NCBI RefSeq assembly: GCF_900142625.1
Contig: NZ_FRBN01000002.1
Location: 186,001 to 250,000, forward strand
Direction: 5' to 3'
DNA: 64,000 nt
Source of the DNA: Roseovarius marisflavi
GTDB taxonomy: Bacteria > Pseudomonadota > Alphaproteobacteria > Rhodobacterales > Rhodobacteraceae
Shown: in pieces, positions 1-8,203 of the stretch
Layout: each line of letters opens with the position of its first letter
Numbering within the stretch: the stretch's first letter is position 1
Notes under the pieces: model-generated
Databases searched by the model: none
What the model was told of the DNA's origin: nothing
The model's input: the letters and a program-made list of their open reading frames with translations, nothing else
Position numbers and translations under genes: made by a program

Positions 1-438
1 GGTGTTGTGGCTGAGCGCGACCGAGGCCGCCAGCGCGATCACGTCGCGCGAAAACAGCGACAGCTCCATCCCCGCCTCGCCCTGCGTCACGCCATCGCAC
101 ATGGCCGGCACCCCACCGGCAACCTGCGCCGTACCGCCGACCTCACGCGCGGCTGCGCGGATCAAGTCGGGATAGCGTTCAAAGGGCTGATGCGCCGACA
201 ACATGTCGTTATAGGCGGTGACGATCCCGAGGTTGCCCGCGCTGGTGGCTGCCAGCCGGTCCTTGTCCGAGCCCGAGGCCGCATAGGCATGCGCCTGTCC
301 GCTGCACGACAGATGCGCCCGCGCGGGCCCTTTGGCTCGCGCCGCGGCCATGTTGGCCAGATAGGCCGCACGGGTGGCTTCGCTGCGCGCGATGATCCTG
401 TCAGTTACGCGTTGAATAGTCTCGACCGGCTTGGTCAT
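1..438 (-). CDS. edd: 6-phosphogluconate dehydratase, N-terminal part (runs off the window)
   Basis: This is the first 146 codons of the Entner-Doudoroff dehydratase that turns 6-phosphogluconate into 2-keto-3-deoxy-6-phosphogluconate in the cytoplasm. The ATG at 438 opens a reading frame without stops to the window edge. The N-terminus runs through the family landmarks: SCSGQAHAYA, then GIVTAYNDMLSAHQP, then GGVPAMCDGVTQGEAGMELS, where the Cys of MCDG is expected to bind the Fe-S cluster. It follows the zwf remnant on the same strand with a 63-bp gap, so the two were probably one glucose-catabolism operon. The rest of the gene lies left of the window, so its integrity cannot be judged. Family assignment is firm. 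Confidence 0.95.
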   Translation of the reverse strand, partial: MTKPVETIQRVTDRIIARSEATRAAYLANMAAARAKGPARAHLSCSGQAHAYAASGSDKDRLAATSAGNLGIVTAYNDMLSAHQPFERYPDLIRAAAREVGGTAQVAGGVPAMCDGVTQGEAGMELSLFSRDVIALAASVALSHNT

Positions 439-501
439 CTCGGGTCTCCTGCTTGGCGATACGTGCTTTTGATGCGTTTCGTCCGGATTGAATTGTCATG
501 G

Positions 502-918
502 TCAGGCCTCGATTTCGCGCCAGCGGCGTCCGTCCCGGTGCAACAGCATCAGCGCGTCCTCCGGGCCCGAGCTGCCAGCGTCATAGGGCGACGGGGCCTG
601 CCGCGCCTCCTCCCGGCCGGTGAGGATCGGATCGACCCGGCTCCAGGCGGCTTCGACTTCGTCACCGCGCATGAACAGGGTCTGATCGCCGCGGATCACA
701 TCCATGATCAGCCGCTCATAGGAGTCTTGCGGTGCGGCGTGGTCACCAAGCGATTCGGCGAAGGTCATGTCGAGTGACACTTCGGTCAGCCGAAATCCGC
801 CGGGGCCGGGTTCTTTGATGGTGTTGCGCAGGGTGACCCCCTCGTTCGGTTGCAACCGCATGATCATCGCGTTACCGCGCCGCCCTTTCATCATGGGGAA
901 GATCATATGAGCCGACAT
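502..918 (-). pseudogene. zwf: glucose-6-phosphate dehydrogenase, C-terminal remnant
   Basis: About 130 codons match the C-terminal end of Zwf, from NAMIMRLQPNEGVTLR through YERLIMDVIRGDQTLFMRGDEVEAAW to YDAGSSGPEDALMLLHRDGR at the usual stop. Family members are about 485 residues, so some 350 residues with the NADP fold and the catalytic His are missing. The match ends near 905-912, and sequence upstream of that is unrelated and without a gene. The ATG at 918 is incidental. I read this as a gene cut by the rearrangement that begins the mobile region. It still sits upstream of edd, whose promoter may have been lost with it. An assembly join is the alternative explanation. Confidence 0.85.
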
Positions 919-1475
919 TCCCCAAGTGGCCTGCCATTTGTCTGTACGGTTGCCTTATGCTGCCCCATAATCAAGCATTATTCTACCCCGAGCGGTGTCT
1001 GCGGTTGCGTAAACACCCCGAACTGGTTGGATCGAGCCGCGAATCCCTGCCGGGGTGTCGCGGCGGCCCTGTTTCTCAGCGCCCTGGACAGACCTGTTGA
1101 GCCGCGTTCGTTGAGTTTGAGTTGGGAACGCTGTCACGCGCATAGCGGTGGCGCTCGCAGTCGGTGGATGGCGGCAAGGATGACCCATTCGTCAGGTTGG
1201 CTACTGCGCATCAGCCTCGGCATAGAACTCCCGCCTGAAGTGGTTGACCGGCAACTTCCCGCCCCCCCATCAAGCGCAAATCTGAGGCTTACAGAGGCAT
1301 TCTGGGGGAAAAAGGGGTCTAGCAGGGCCGCAACAACCAAAGCTCGGGCCGCATCCGAACAACTCACTGAAATTGAATGTTCAAAATCTCAGGCACGGAA
1401 GTATACAGCCGTTTTGAGATGGTGGAACTCTAGTTCAGAGGCGGGACCGACTTACAACATTCTTTACAACACGGG
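919..1475. other. gene-free stretch at the broken zwf end
   Basis: No convincing gene is visible. Open frames exist on both strands but none has a recognisable protein, a ribosome site or family-like composition. The stretch marks the junction between the zwf remnant and the mobile region. It looks like decayed transposon or island DNA, but I could not name the element. Confidence 0.4.
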
Positions 1476-1997
1476 TTACAACATGGCCTTAATGACATGA
1501 AATATAGACCACTTTTCTAAATGACCGTCCAACCTGTTTGCAAAGCTGAAAGACTGGCGGCGCATCGCTACCCGATATGACAGATGCCCGCCTTCTTTGA
1601 CATGAAAGGTTTGGGCAAACGCATCTGACTTTCCATTGGAAATGATGCGGCTCGAATACGCGTCGCAATGGCTGCAAATGCCAAGCAAGCGGGTTGTTTT
1701 CGTCGAATTTGAGAAGGCCTCAACTGTCATGGCAGCAGGCTTGCGACCTGTTTTACAGGATGGGCAGTACAATTCGTCGGATGCGAGAGGCGTCTTTTTG
1801 GCGCGATATTTGGCCCGCAGATATTCACGCAGCGCCAAGCCTGAGAACAACAAAGGCTTCTTGGAAGACATCACAGGCAAGCCATCCTTCACCCAATTGC
1901 GGATTGTTGCGGGGGACTTTCCGAGCGCCTTTGCTGCCTCCGAAACGTCGTATGTTAGGGCCGACTTTACCGCCATCGGGTTGGCACGCTTACTCAT
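1476..1997 (-). CDS. helix-turn-helix protein of integrative elements
   Basis: The 173-residue protein starts at the ATG at 1997, which overlaps the end of the AlpA-like gene by eight bases, so the two are translationally coupled. Near the N-terminus, TYDVSEAAKALGKSPATIRNWVKDGLP is a MerR/excisionase-like helix-turn-helix. A second half carries two CxxC pairs (CPSC and CSHC) that could hold a zinc ion. Proteins of this shape commonly sit beside phage-type integrases in Rhodobacteraceae and probably control excision or replication of the element; that role is inference. A longer upstream start at 2165 is possible but would run through the AlpA gene in another frame. Confidence 0.6.
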   Translation of the reverse strand: MSKRANPMAVKSALTYDVSEAAKALGKSPATIRNWVKDGLPVMSSKKPLLFSGLALREYLRAKYRAKKTPLASDELYCPSCKTGRKPAAMTVEAFSNSTKTTRLLGICSHCDAYSSRIISNGKSDAFAQTFHVKEGGHLSYRVAMRRQSFSFANRLDGHLEKWSIFHVIKAML

Positions 1998-2196
1998 TTG
2001 CGTCGCCCTCAAACAGTGCGCGCACGTCCTCCACCTTCCATACCGTTGTGCGCGGTCCAAGTTTTTGAGACGGTGGAAACCGCCCATCCTTGACGCCTTG
2101 CCACCATGTCGATTTTGACACTGGAATGGGACCCGCCGGGGCCAATATTTGCGACAGGCGCACAAAGCCTGACTTTGGGAAATTGGGATAATCCAT
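1990..2196 (-). CDS. AlpA-family phage regulator / excisionase-like protein
   Basis: This 68-residue protein is typical of the AlpA family: a short winged-helix DNA-binding protein with the pattern FVRLSQILAP...PVSKSTWWQGVKDGRFPPSQKLGPRTTVWKVEDVRALF. Such proteins activate or assist integrase and excision genes of cryptic prophages and islands. It is followed, with an eight-base overlap, by the second helix-turn-helix gene. No intact integrase lies next to it; the nearest integrase remnant is at 7755-7973, suggesting the element has lost its recombination gene. Confidence 0.8.
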   Translation of the reverse strand: MDYPNFPKSGFVRLSQILAPAGPIPVSKSTWWQGVKDGRFPPSQKLGPRTTVWKVEDVRALFEGDANE

Positions 2197-2342
2197 CTTT
2201 GCTCGATCTCAATTGTTGCAGTTCCAACAAAGACTGGAACGTTCAGCGACCGATGTACGGGATCACGCCAACTTGAAGCGGATCAAAAATAGATCATTGA
2301 TTTCATATCATCTTTTTAATTTTAATCGTTAAACGATCAAAA

Positions 2343-3074
2343 TCACTTCGGCTTCCAATCCTTGGAGATATGGTCTGCGCCCCGCCTCAAGTACTTTCGA
2401 ATCGTATCTTCGGACATTTGAAGCCCCATTCCAGCTGCAAGTTCGTTGACTTCTTTTGGGACCGGGCTTCGTGCCGCGCTGGGATCATAACCGTAATACT
2501 CAATGACCATTGCAGCGAATAGCTGGCAAATTGAGTCAATTTCTCGCTTGTGAGGTCGTACGTCCAGCCCTTCCCCGGGACTATCAGAGGCCACCGTCTC
2601 AGGTTTCAAATAATGGGAGGAGAAGCCGGGGTGTACGTCCAACGACACGAGATCAAACCAACTAAAAAGCTCCTTCGGCCTAATGCGGCCAGCACCAGAA
2701 AACATGGGGAATTTGCGGCTAATTTGATCTCGCCGACGCAGCATATATCGAAGCGTATCCCAGAGATCGACGCCTTTGCTAAGTGAGACCGCCATTTTCC
2801 GCACTGCATCCTCGGAAAAGTGTGACGGTTCGACACCTAGCGAAAGGAATAGCGCCTCGTGGTTTGTGAAATGCGGAACCTGCGCCCAATAAGCGAAGTC
2901 AGCTATATAGTCTGGGTGACCAAAACCGCCTGCATACCAAGGTGGCTGCTTTTTTTCGATAATTCGAATTTCACTGCGTTGGTGCGTGAACCAACCATCG
3001 CGGATTTTGTTCGGATCATCCATGCCGTGGTTGACGAGTATTAAGATATCGTCGTCGGAAAAGCGGGACAACAT
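2343..3074 (-). CDS. hypothetical protein of the mobile region
   Basis: I do not recognise a function. The 243-residue protein from the ATG at 3074 is soluble, with no signal peptide or membrane span. Visible landmarks are FAYWAQVPHFTNHEALFLSLGVEP in the first third and a helix-turn-helix-like end (VPKEVNELAAGMGLQMSEDTIRKYLRR). The lower GC and the neighbours (AlpA, helix-turn-helix) suggest it belongs to the integrative element. Its upstream side abuts a truncated J-domain gene pointing the other way, so its native promoter may have been lost. Confidence 0.5.
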   Translation of the reverse strand: MLSRFSDDDILILVNHGMDDPNKIRDGWFTHQRSEIRIIEKKQPPWYAGGFGHPDYIADFAYWAQVPHFTNHEALFLSLGVEPSHFSEDAVRKMAVSLSKGVDLWDTLRYMLRRRDQISRKFPMFSGAGRIRPKELFSWFDLVSLDVHPGFSSHYLKPETVASDSPGEGLDVRPHKREIDSICQLFAAMVIEYYGYDPSAARSPVPKEVNELAAGMGLQMSEDTIRKYLRRGADHISKDWKPK

Positions 3075-3401
3075 TTGTTGGCAAGCGTACCCGCCCTGCT
3101 CCTGCTGGTCAGCGGGACTGGAAAAATTCTGTGGCATCTGATCGGCGCGCCGTTCCGCACGCGGCGGCTGGAACAATGGCAGGAGCCAGAGGCTGAACAT
3201 CTATGGCGCGGCCTCACGCGCTATGAAGTTGCATGCATCATCCTTGAGCTGGAAACCGGCACTTTTGATCGCGCCGCACTCAAGGCCGCGTACCGCAATA
3301 TGATGCGCCGCGTGCATCCTGATCAGGGCGGCGATGCGGAGGATGCGAAAGTCGTGAACCGCGCGCATGAGATCATCAGCAATGCGCATGGCTGGCGCTA
3401 A
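3075..3401 (+). pseudogene. DnaJ-like (J-domain) protein, N-terminally truncated
   Basis: The last 60 residues form a short C-terminal J-domain: EVACIILELETGTFDRAALKAAYRNMMRRVHPDQGGDAEDAKVVNRAHEII, with the invariant HPD motif that stimulates Hsp70 ATPase. Just before it is a hydrophobic stretch (ALLLLVSGTGKILWHLIGAPF) that would be the membrane anchor seen in this family. The left edge meets an unrelated convergent gene at about 3075-3090, and the start codon there has no ribosome site. I therefore take it as the tail of a larger gene. The DMGDH-like fragment begins directly after its stop. Confidence 0.6.
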
Positions 3402-3940
3402 GTGCGGGGCACTATGGCCCCCTTCATGCGACGTCACGGGATCAACATCCATGAAATCTCACCAAAGGAAACTGCCGATCTGTTCCCAATCGGGGATCTG
3501 AACGATGTGCTGGCGGGCTTCTACATACCTGAGGATGGACGCGCCAATCCGGTTGACGTGACCATGTCGCTGGCAAAGGGTGCACGGATGGGCGGCGCCC
3601 GGTTTTTCGAAGGCACGACCGCGTCCGAAATCATGGCCAAGAATGGTACCGCAACCGGGGTTCGCACTGCTGATGGCCAGACCATCACCGCCGAAAACGT
3701 CGTAATCTGTGGCGGGATGTGGTCCCGCCAGCTGGGGGCCAGAGCCGGGATCAATCTGCCGCTGCAGGCCGCCGAGCATTATTACCTGATCACCGAAAAC
3801 AACGAAGGGCTCAGCCGCGATCTGCCGGTCCTGGAAGATCCTTCAACCTACACCTATTACCGTGAAGAGGTCGGCGGACTGATGCTGGGGCTTTTCGAGC
3901 CGGGCGCAGCTCCGTGGAAACTGGAAGGTATTTTCGGTTC
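3402..3940 (+). pseudogene. dimethylglycine/sarcosine dehydrogenase-like FAD protein, internal fragment
   Basis: The translated piece matches the FAD-binding amine-oxidase part of the DMGDH/GcvT-like family, with landmarks FYIPEDGRANPVDVTMSLAKGAR, ENVVICGGMWSRQLGARAGINLPLQAAEHYYLIT and VLEDPSTYTYYREEVGGLMLGLFEPGAAPWKLEGI. Similarity stops near 3935 and the frame then reads nonsense to 3998. A complete protein is about 800 residues with N-terminal FAD loop and C-terminal folate domain; both are missing here. The fragment is cut at both ends, immediately after the J-domain remnant. It probably came from a methylamine or glycine-betaine catabolic locus. Confidence 0.75.
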
Positions 3941-4119
3941 GGCCAAAAACATGACGGTTGGAAGAAATGTTCGTTTTTCCAACATTCTCTGGACCTGAAA
4001 CTGGCTGAAAGCAGCCATTCGCAGCGTCTTGCTTTGAGGTCTGCTGAGCGGACTTAGCGGGCATTTGAGTTGCCATGATGAACGTCCGCATCTTCAATTT
4101 TGCAGGTCCTAGACCGGCT

Positions 4120-6162
4120 TCATTCTCTCCAACCCTGTATCAGCCGATTGGCATCATAAATTGCTGCGTGCAGGTTTCTGCTGCTGATGCAGTCACCCAC
4201 TCTTGCCAGCGCAAAACCTCCGTCATTGTTCGACGAAGGGAATGCCGCTTTGCCCATTTGCATGGCGGTCTGATCTACTAAGCCTGCATTTTTCGACAAT
4301 GGGCGCAAATCCTCATAAACATCGTCAAAGGGGCGCGATCCGTTTTCAACGACCACGTGGTCGACCGTTTGCGCTGCTTCCTGGGCGGTTAGGACGTTGG
4401 CCAGCGTGACGCGCAGTCGGTTGCCCTCTCGTTCAATTCTTTTCAGCTTTACGTCCGTTTTGAACGCAACGCCTTTGGCATATAGCGATTTCATTACCAC
4501 GGGACGCGTGGTGACCCCGAGCTCCTGCAAACAGGTGTGATCTTGTGTCGTCAACCAGACCTTTCCTGCGACGCCCGTCAGGAAATCGGTGATCACCGCA
4601 CCAGAATGCGCTCCAATTTCATCCCATATCAGAACCTCGCCGGAAGTGACGGCATTCCCCGACAAAACGTCCCAGGATGACAGCGCGTGTTCACCTCCCT
4701 CACAGTCGATCTGGTCCGGCCAACCACCCGTCGCGATGATTACGAGATCGGGTTCATGTTGCAGAATGTCCTCTCGTTCCGCAAAGGTGCCGAGGCGGAC
4801 GTCGACTGCAAGCCAATTTACCTCATCCACCAGCCATTCCAGAACACCGGCGATCTGGCGCCGAACTGTCCCTTTTGAGGCAAGAAGGAGCTGGCCCCCC
4901 AACTTGTCCGACGCTTCATAGAGATGAACCTTGTGCCCGGCATGTGCCGAAACCCGCGCCGCTTCCAGGCCCGCCGCGCCGCCGCCGACAACCACGACTG
5001 TCTTTGCGTTTTCGGCTTTCGCAGGCGTGTGTCGCAACACCGCCTCTCGTCCTGTCGCCGCGTTGTGTCCGCACACTGCATCCTTGCCTTGATTAACACG
5101 GTCCACGCAGTACCCTAGTCCGACGCAGGGCCTGATGCGGTCTTCGTCCCCGCCAACGATCTTGTTGACCATATGTGGATCAGCAATCTGAGCGCGGGTC
5201 ATTGCAACCATATCCACCATCCCTTCCGAAATCGCGTGACGGGCTGTTGCCAAATCGTTGATGCCACCCGCGTAGAACACCGGGATTTCGACAGCGTTTC
5301 TGATCTGCTGAGCGACGGTCAGTTTCACCGGCTGCCCATACCCCATTGGAGGCACCCACCCCGCCAATCCCAGATCGTCATAGGGCGCACCCGCAAGCGT
5401 ATTGAGGAAATCCACATGACCCGTCGATGAAAGTCGTTGCGCAATTTCGACACATTCCGCAGCTGTCAGGCCATCCGGGATCAGCTCGTCACCGGTCACA
5501 CGCATGCCAAGAACTATGTCGCGTCCAACTTGGGCGCGCACTGCATCAAGAACTTCAAGGGCCATACGCGTGCGGTTTTCCAGTGATCCTCCGTAATCAT
5601 CATTTCGCTTGTTTGTATGCGGGGAGAGAAACTGTCCGAGCAGATGCGAGTGGCACAGGATTTCGATCCCGTCAAAGCCACCTTCGACACAGCGCCGGGC
5701 AGCCTGAGCAAAGGATGCAACAACACGATCTATGTCGCTCTGTTCCATTTCTTTTGGAATAGAGCGATGTGCCTGTTCGCGCACCGGAGATGGCCCGATC
5801 ACAGGTAGCCAATCTGCACCGTCCCACCCTGTTCTGCGTCCCATATGCGTAATTTGGCACATCACAGCGGATCCGTGAGACTTCACACCATCCGTCAGAT
5901 GCCTGAACCACGGGATGATACTGTCATCGCCAGCATAAAGCTGACCAAACACAGAGGGGCTGTCAGGAGCGATGTTGGTTGATCCCCCAATCATCGTAAG
6001 CGCAACCCCGCCTTTGGCCTTTTCCTCGTGATACAGGCGATAGCGATTTTTTGGGTGGCCTTCTTCTGCGTAAGATGGTGCATGGGCAGAGCTGAAAATT
6101 CGATTGCGCAATGTCAGATTACACAAGCGGAATGGCTGAAGAAGGGGATCGGGTTTGCGCAT
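4120..6162 (-). CDS. NADH:flavin oxidoreductase / N-methylproline-demethylase-like
   Basis: This 680-residue protein has the layout of trimethylamine dehydrogenase, dienoyl-CoA reductase and stachydrine-pathway demethylases. An Old Yellow Enzyme FMN barrel (about 1-340) has substrate-side motifs QITHMGRR and HLLGQFLSPHTNKRNDDYGGSLENR. An Fe-S loop follows at 346-364, then an FAD/NAD Rossmann fold with VVVGGGAAGLEAARV at 390-404. In the Fe-S loop I see Cys346, Cys352 and Cys364, while Leu349 stands where the family usually has Cys. The ATG at 6162 is one base after the stop of the upstream hydrolase, so the two are coupled. Oxidative demethylation of a methylated amine is the likely reaction; the substrate is unknown. 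Confidence 0.85.
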   Translation of the reverse strand: MRKPDPLLQPFRLCNLTLRNRIFSSAHAPSYAEEGHPKNRYRLYHEEKAKGGVALTMIGGSTNIAPDSPSVFGQLYAGDDSIIPWFRHLTDGVKSHGSAVMCQITHMGRRTGWDGADWLPVIGPSPVREQAHRSIPKEMEQSDIDRVVASFAQAARRCVEGGFDGIEILCHSHLLGQFLSPHTNKRNDDYGGSLENRTRMALEVLDAVRAQVGRDIVLGMRVTGDELIPDGLTAAECVEIAQRLSSTGHVDFLNTLAGAPYDDLGLAGWVPPMGYGQPVKLTVAQQIRNAVEIPVFYAGGINDLATARHAISEGMVDMVAMTRAQIADPHMVNKIVGGDEDRIRPCVGLGYCVDRVNQGKDAVCGHNAATGREAVLRHTPAKAENAKTVVVVGGGAAGLEAARVSAHAGHKVHLYEASDKLGGQLLLASKGTVRRQIAGVLEWLVDEVNWLAVDVRLGTFAEREDILQHEPDLVIIATGGWPDQIDCEGGEHALSSWDVLSGNAVTSGEVLIWDEIGAHSGAVITDFLTGVAGKVWLTTQDHTCLQELGVTTRPVVMKSLYAKGVAFKTDVKLKRIEREGNRLRVTLANVLTAQEAAQTVDHVVVENGSRPFDDVYEDLRPLSKNAGLVDQTAMQMGKAAFPSSNNDGGFALARVGDCISSRNLHAAIYDANRLIQGWRE

Positions 6163-6163
6163 G

Positions 6164-6976
6164 TCAGTCGCGGCGATCAAGCATAGCGGCGACGATAACC
6201 TCTGGTGCGTCTTCTTGTACCAAGTGACCCGCGCCTTCGATCCTGGTGATGTTTCCACCGGCAATCAGATTTGCAAACGCCTGACCCCGCTCGATCGGAA
6301 TCCAGTCATCCTTGTCGCCCCACAGGACATGCACATCGCAATCCATAGCGCCGTATTGGTCCTGAACCTCGTCGGTCTGTGCCTGATCCATTTGTGCAAT
6401 CTGTCGATAGAACGCTGGCTGGCCGACATCACCCAACCATGGCTCCATGTAGACATCAAATGCCTCGTCAGACAGCGGCTGGTGTGCGGCCGTTTGCAAA
6501 TAAGCCCGCAAGAGCGCGTCGTGCATATAGGCTGGCATTCCGGCAAAAGCCGCCTCGTGTTCGCGCACATGGGCGACAAACGGCGATCCCCACGGACGAA
6601 CGACAACAGCATCAAAGATCGTCAGCTTGGAATAGCGTAGATCATTGAGGTGCCATGCGCGCATCGCGGTTGCGCCCCCAAAATCATGGGCGAGCACTTC
6701 TGGTTTATCGAGGTTCCAATGTGCAAAGAGTGCAGCCAGTAGATCATTCTGGACATTGAGAGACACATCCTGCCCGTCGCGTTTCTCTGACTTCCCGTAG
6801 CCGATCAGATCGAAGTAATAGACGGTAAAGCTGGAGGCGAGCAGTGGTGCGATGCGCCGCCAGACCTGCGACGAGAACGGCGTGCCGTGCAACAGGACCA
6901 GTGGTGGCCCGTCACCCATTTGCCCCCATGCGACTGCATTTCCATCATGATGATACGTGTTCGAAAGATCTAGCAT
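6164..6976 (-). CDS. alpha/beta hydrolase with Asp nucleophile (haloalkane-dehalogenase-like)
   Basis: The 270-residue protein is an alpha/beta hydrolase. The oxyanion-hole strand reads LVLLHGTPFSSQVW. The nucleophile elbow is AHDFGG, with Asp98 instead of Ser. The acid is in WGDKDDWIP near 215, and the base is His in GAGHLVQEDAP near 250. An Asp at the elbow is the hallmark of haloalkane and fluoroacetate dehalogenases, so a dehalogenase or related C-X hydrolase is more likely than an esterase. It is first in a two-gene operon with the flavin oxidoreductase. It diverges from an ArsR gene across a 65-bp gap with a perfect palindrome. Substrate not predictable. Confidence 0.8.
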   Translation of the reverse strand: MLDLSNTYHHDGNAVAWGQMGDGPPLVLLHGTPFSSQVWRRIAPLLASSFTVYYFDLIGYGKSEKRDGQDVSLNVQNDLLAALFAHWNLDKPEVLAHDFGGATAMRAWHLNDLRYSKLTIFDAVVVRPWGSPFVAHVREHEAAFAGMPAYMHDALLRAYLQTAAHQPLSDEAFDVYMEPWLGDVGQPAFYRQIAQMDQAQTDEVQDQYGAMDCDVHVLWGDKDDWIPIERGQAFANLIAGGNITRIEGAGHLVQEDAPEVIVAAMLDRRD

Positions 6977-7011
6977 GTCAGTCCTTGCTTCAAATGATTT
7001 CGAACTGTAAG

Positions 7012-7027
7012 ATAGGATATATCCTAT
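7012..7027. promoter_or_regulatory. perfect 16-bp palindrome, likely ArsR operator
   Basis: ATAGGATATATCCTAT is a perfect 16-base inverted repeat in the 65-bp gap between the divergent hydrolase (starts at 6976) and ArsR-type gene (starts at 7042). Size, symmetry and position fit a dimeric winged-helix repressor that controls both directions. The palindrome is seen; the binding protein is inferred. Confidence 0.6.
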
Positions 7028-7041
7028 ATAGGAGTCAAGCT

Positions 7042-7341
7042 ATGAGTGAAATTGCAAAGGCGCTTTCCAGTGAACGCCGCCAACAGATTTTACGCTGGCT
7101 CGTTGATCCTGTTGCAAACTTCCCCGCGCAGCATACCGGCGATCTTGAGAAGGACGGCGTATGCGTAGGCTATATTGCGGACAAACTGGGCATCGCGCAG
7201 CCATCGGCCACATCGCAAATGAAAATTCTGCAAGAGGCTGGCCTGGTGCAATCGACGCGCATCGCGCAATGGACATTCTATAGGCGCGACGAAGCGGGTA
7301 TCGCAAAAGCGCGGTCAGAGCTTACGGCACTATTGGACTAG
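7042..7341 (+). CDS. ArsR-family transcriptional regulator
   Basis: The 99-residue protein is a winged-helix repressor: ALSSERRQQILRWL, then VGYIADKLGIAQPSATSQMKILQEAGLVQSTRIAQWTFYRR, the usual helix-turn-helix and wing. The ATG at 7042 is preceded by GGAG at 7031. The insert with one Cys between helices (HTGDLEKDGVCVGYI) could be a sensing site, but no classical metal box (CxC) is present. Divergence from the hydrolase/oxidoreductase operon and the palindrome in between suggest it represses that operon and itself and is released by the substrate of the pathway. Confidence 0.85.
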   Translation: MSEIAKALSSERRQQILRWLVDPVANFPAQHTGDLEKDGVCVGYIADKLGIAQPSATSQMKILQEAGLVQSTRIAQWTFYRRDEAGIAKARSELTALLD

Positions 7342-7351
7342 GCGCTGCCCA

Positions 7352-7755
7352 ATGAGTGTTCGTTCGCGGCAGAAAACCTTGATCAGAGTTCCGCGTGGCA
7401 CAGAGCATGTCGCGGTGAGGGCCGTCAACGATCCAATAGACTTCGTGTTTGTGCTCGTCCCTTCGTATTCGATGATTGCGTTTGTCACAGCGATCGAGGT
7501 CTTGAGGATTTCAAATCAACTGTCGGGGCGTGGTCTTTATCGCTGGACTGTCCTGTCCGACGATGGCGCGCCCGTTGTAAGCTCGAACGGCCTTTCAGTG
7601 AGTGTTGATGGCGCTCTGCAACAGCAAGCTTTAAAGGCTCGTGTCTATGTCTGCTCCGGTGTTGAGCCATCAAAGAATACGTCAAATGTTGTGTGGAGTT
7701 GGATCGCCCGGCAGTGGGCGCATGGCGCGCATATCGGTTCGCTTTGCACAGGCAC
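7352..7755 (+). pseudogene. GlxA-type AraC-family regulator, N-terminal half only
   Basis: About 135 codons encode the DJ-1/PfpI-like sensor domain of a GlxA regulator: IDFVFVLVPSYSMIAFVTAIEVLRISNQLSGRGLYRWTVLSDDG, then VYVCSGVEP and the nucleophile-elbow equivalent AHIGSLCTGTY. The expected rest of that domain and the AraC DNA-binding domain are absent. Within GSLCTGTY (about 7745-7757) the sequence switches to the tail of a tyrosine integrase in another frame. It follows the ArsR gene by 10 bp. Regulators of this type often control glycine-betaine or carnitine use, which fits the nearby DMGDH-like scrap and demethylase. Confidence 0.75.
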
Positions 7756-7973
7756 ATACCCTACGTCATACAGCGGTAACACATCTGGTCCAGGCCGGTG
7801 TGGACTTGCCAACGGTACAGCGTATTTCCGGCCATAAGACCTTGTCCATGGTTGCGCGATACGCGCACCAAAGCGGCTCTCACATCGAGGCGGCGATGGA
7901 GCGGTTGGAAGGTCGGGTCAGTGGCACGCAGCCCGCTAACGTTCATAAGCTCAAGCCCAAAAATTCGGCCTGA
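7755..7973 (+). pseudogene. tyrosine recombinase (integrase), C-terminal remnant
   Basis: The 70 codons carry the end of the catalytic domain: HTLRHTAVTHLVQAGVDLPTVQRISGHKTLSMVARYAHQ. The box II HxxR, the GH and the nucleophilic Tyr of RYAHQ are all visible. Everything N-terminal to HTLRH is missing and is replaced by the GlxA fragment. It is a second, unrelated integrase relative to the intact one at 25799, so more than one element has visited this locus. Confidence 0.75.
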
Positions 7974-8203
7974 TCAGACGTCTGCGGGCCAATGATTGCG
8001 GTACAGGTCCAGACCATGGTGCTGAACACATCTAATGACCGCTCCCAGCCCGAATCGGTCATTAAGGCTTCTGTCTGAGATGGCCAAAGCGGATCTTGAT
8101 GGCAGCGCAGCTGAGTGACTGAGATGCGGACGAAGCGCGAATTTGTAGACGATGAGTGAATGCCCGCTTTGGCGCATGGCACTAGGGTTTTAGAATAAGC
8201 GCA

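Noticed and set aside
7..777. 256-codon open frame on the plus strand
   Set aside because: It runs opposite to edd and zwf, both recognised on the minus strand, and has no family-like sequence.
850..1500. 216-codon plus-strand frame in the zwf junction
   Set aside because: It starts inside the zwf remnant, has no ribosome site and shows biased low-complexity sequence; left as gene-free DNA.
7974..8182. small minus-strand frames of 67-79 codons right of the integrase remnant
   Set aside because: Overlapping frames without ribosome sites and no recognisable sequence; treated as non-coding.
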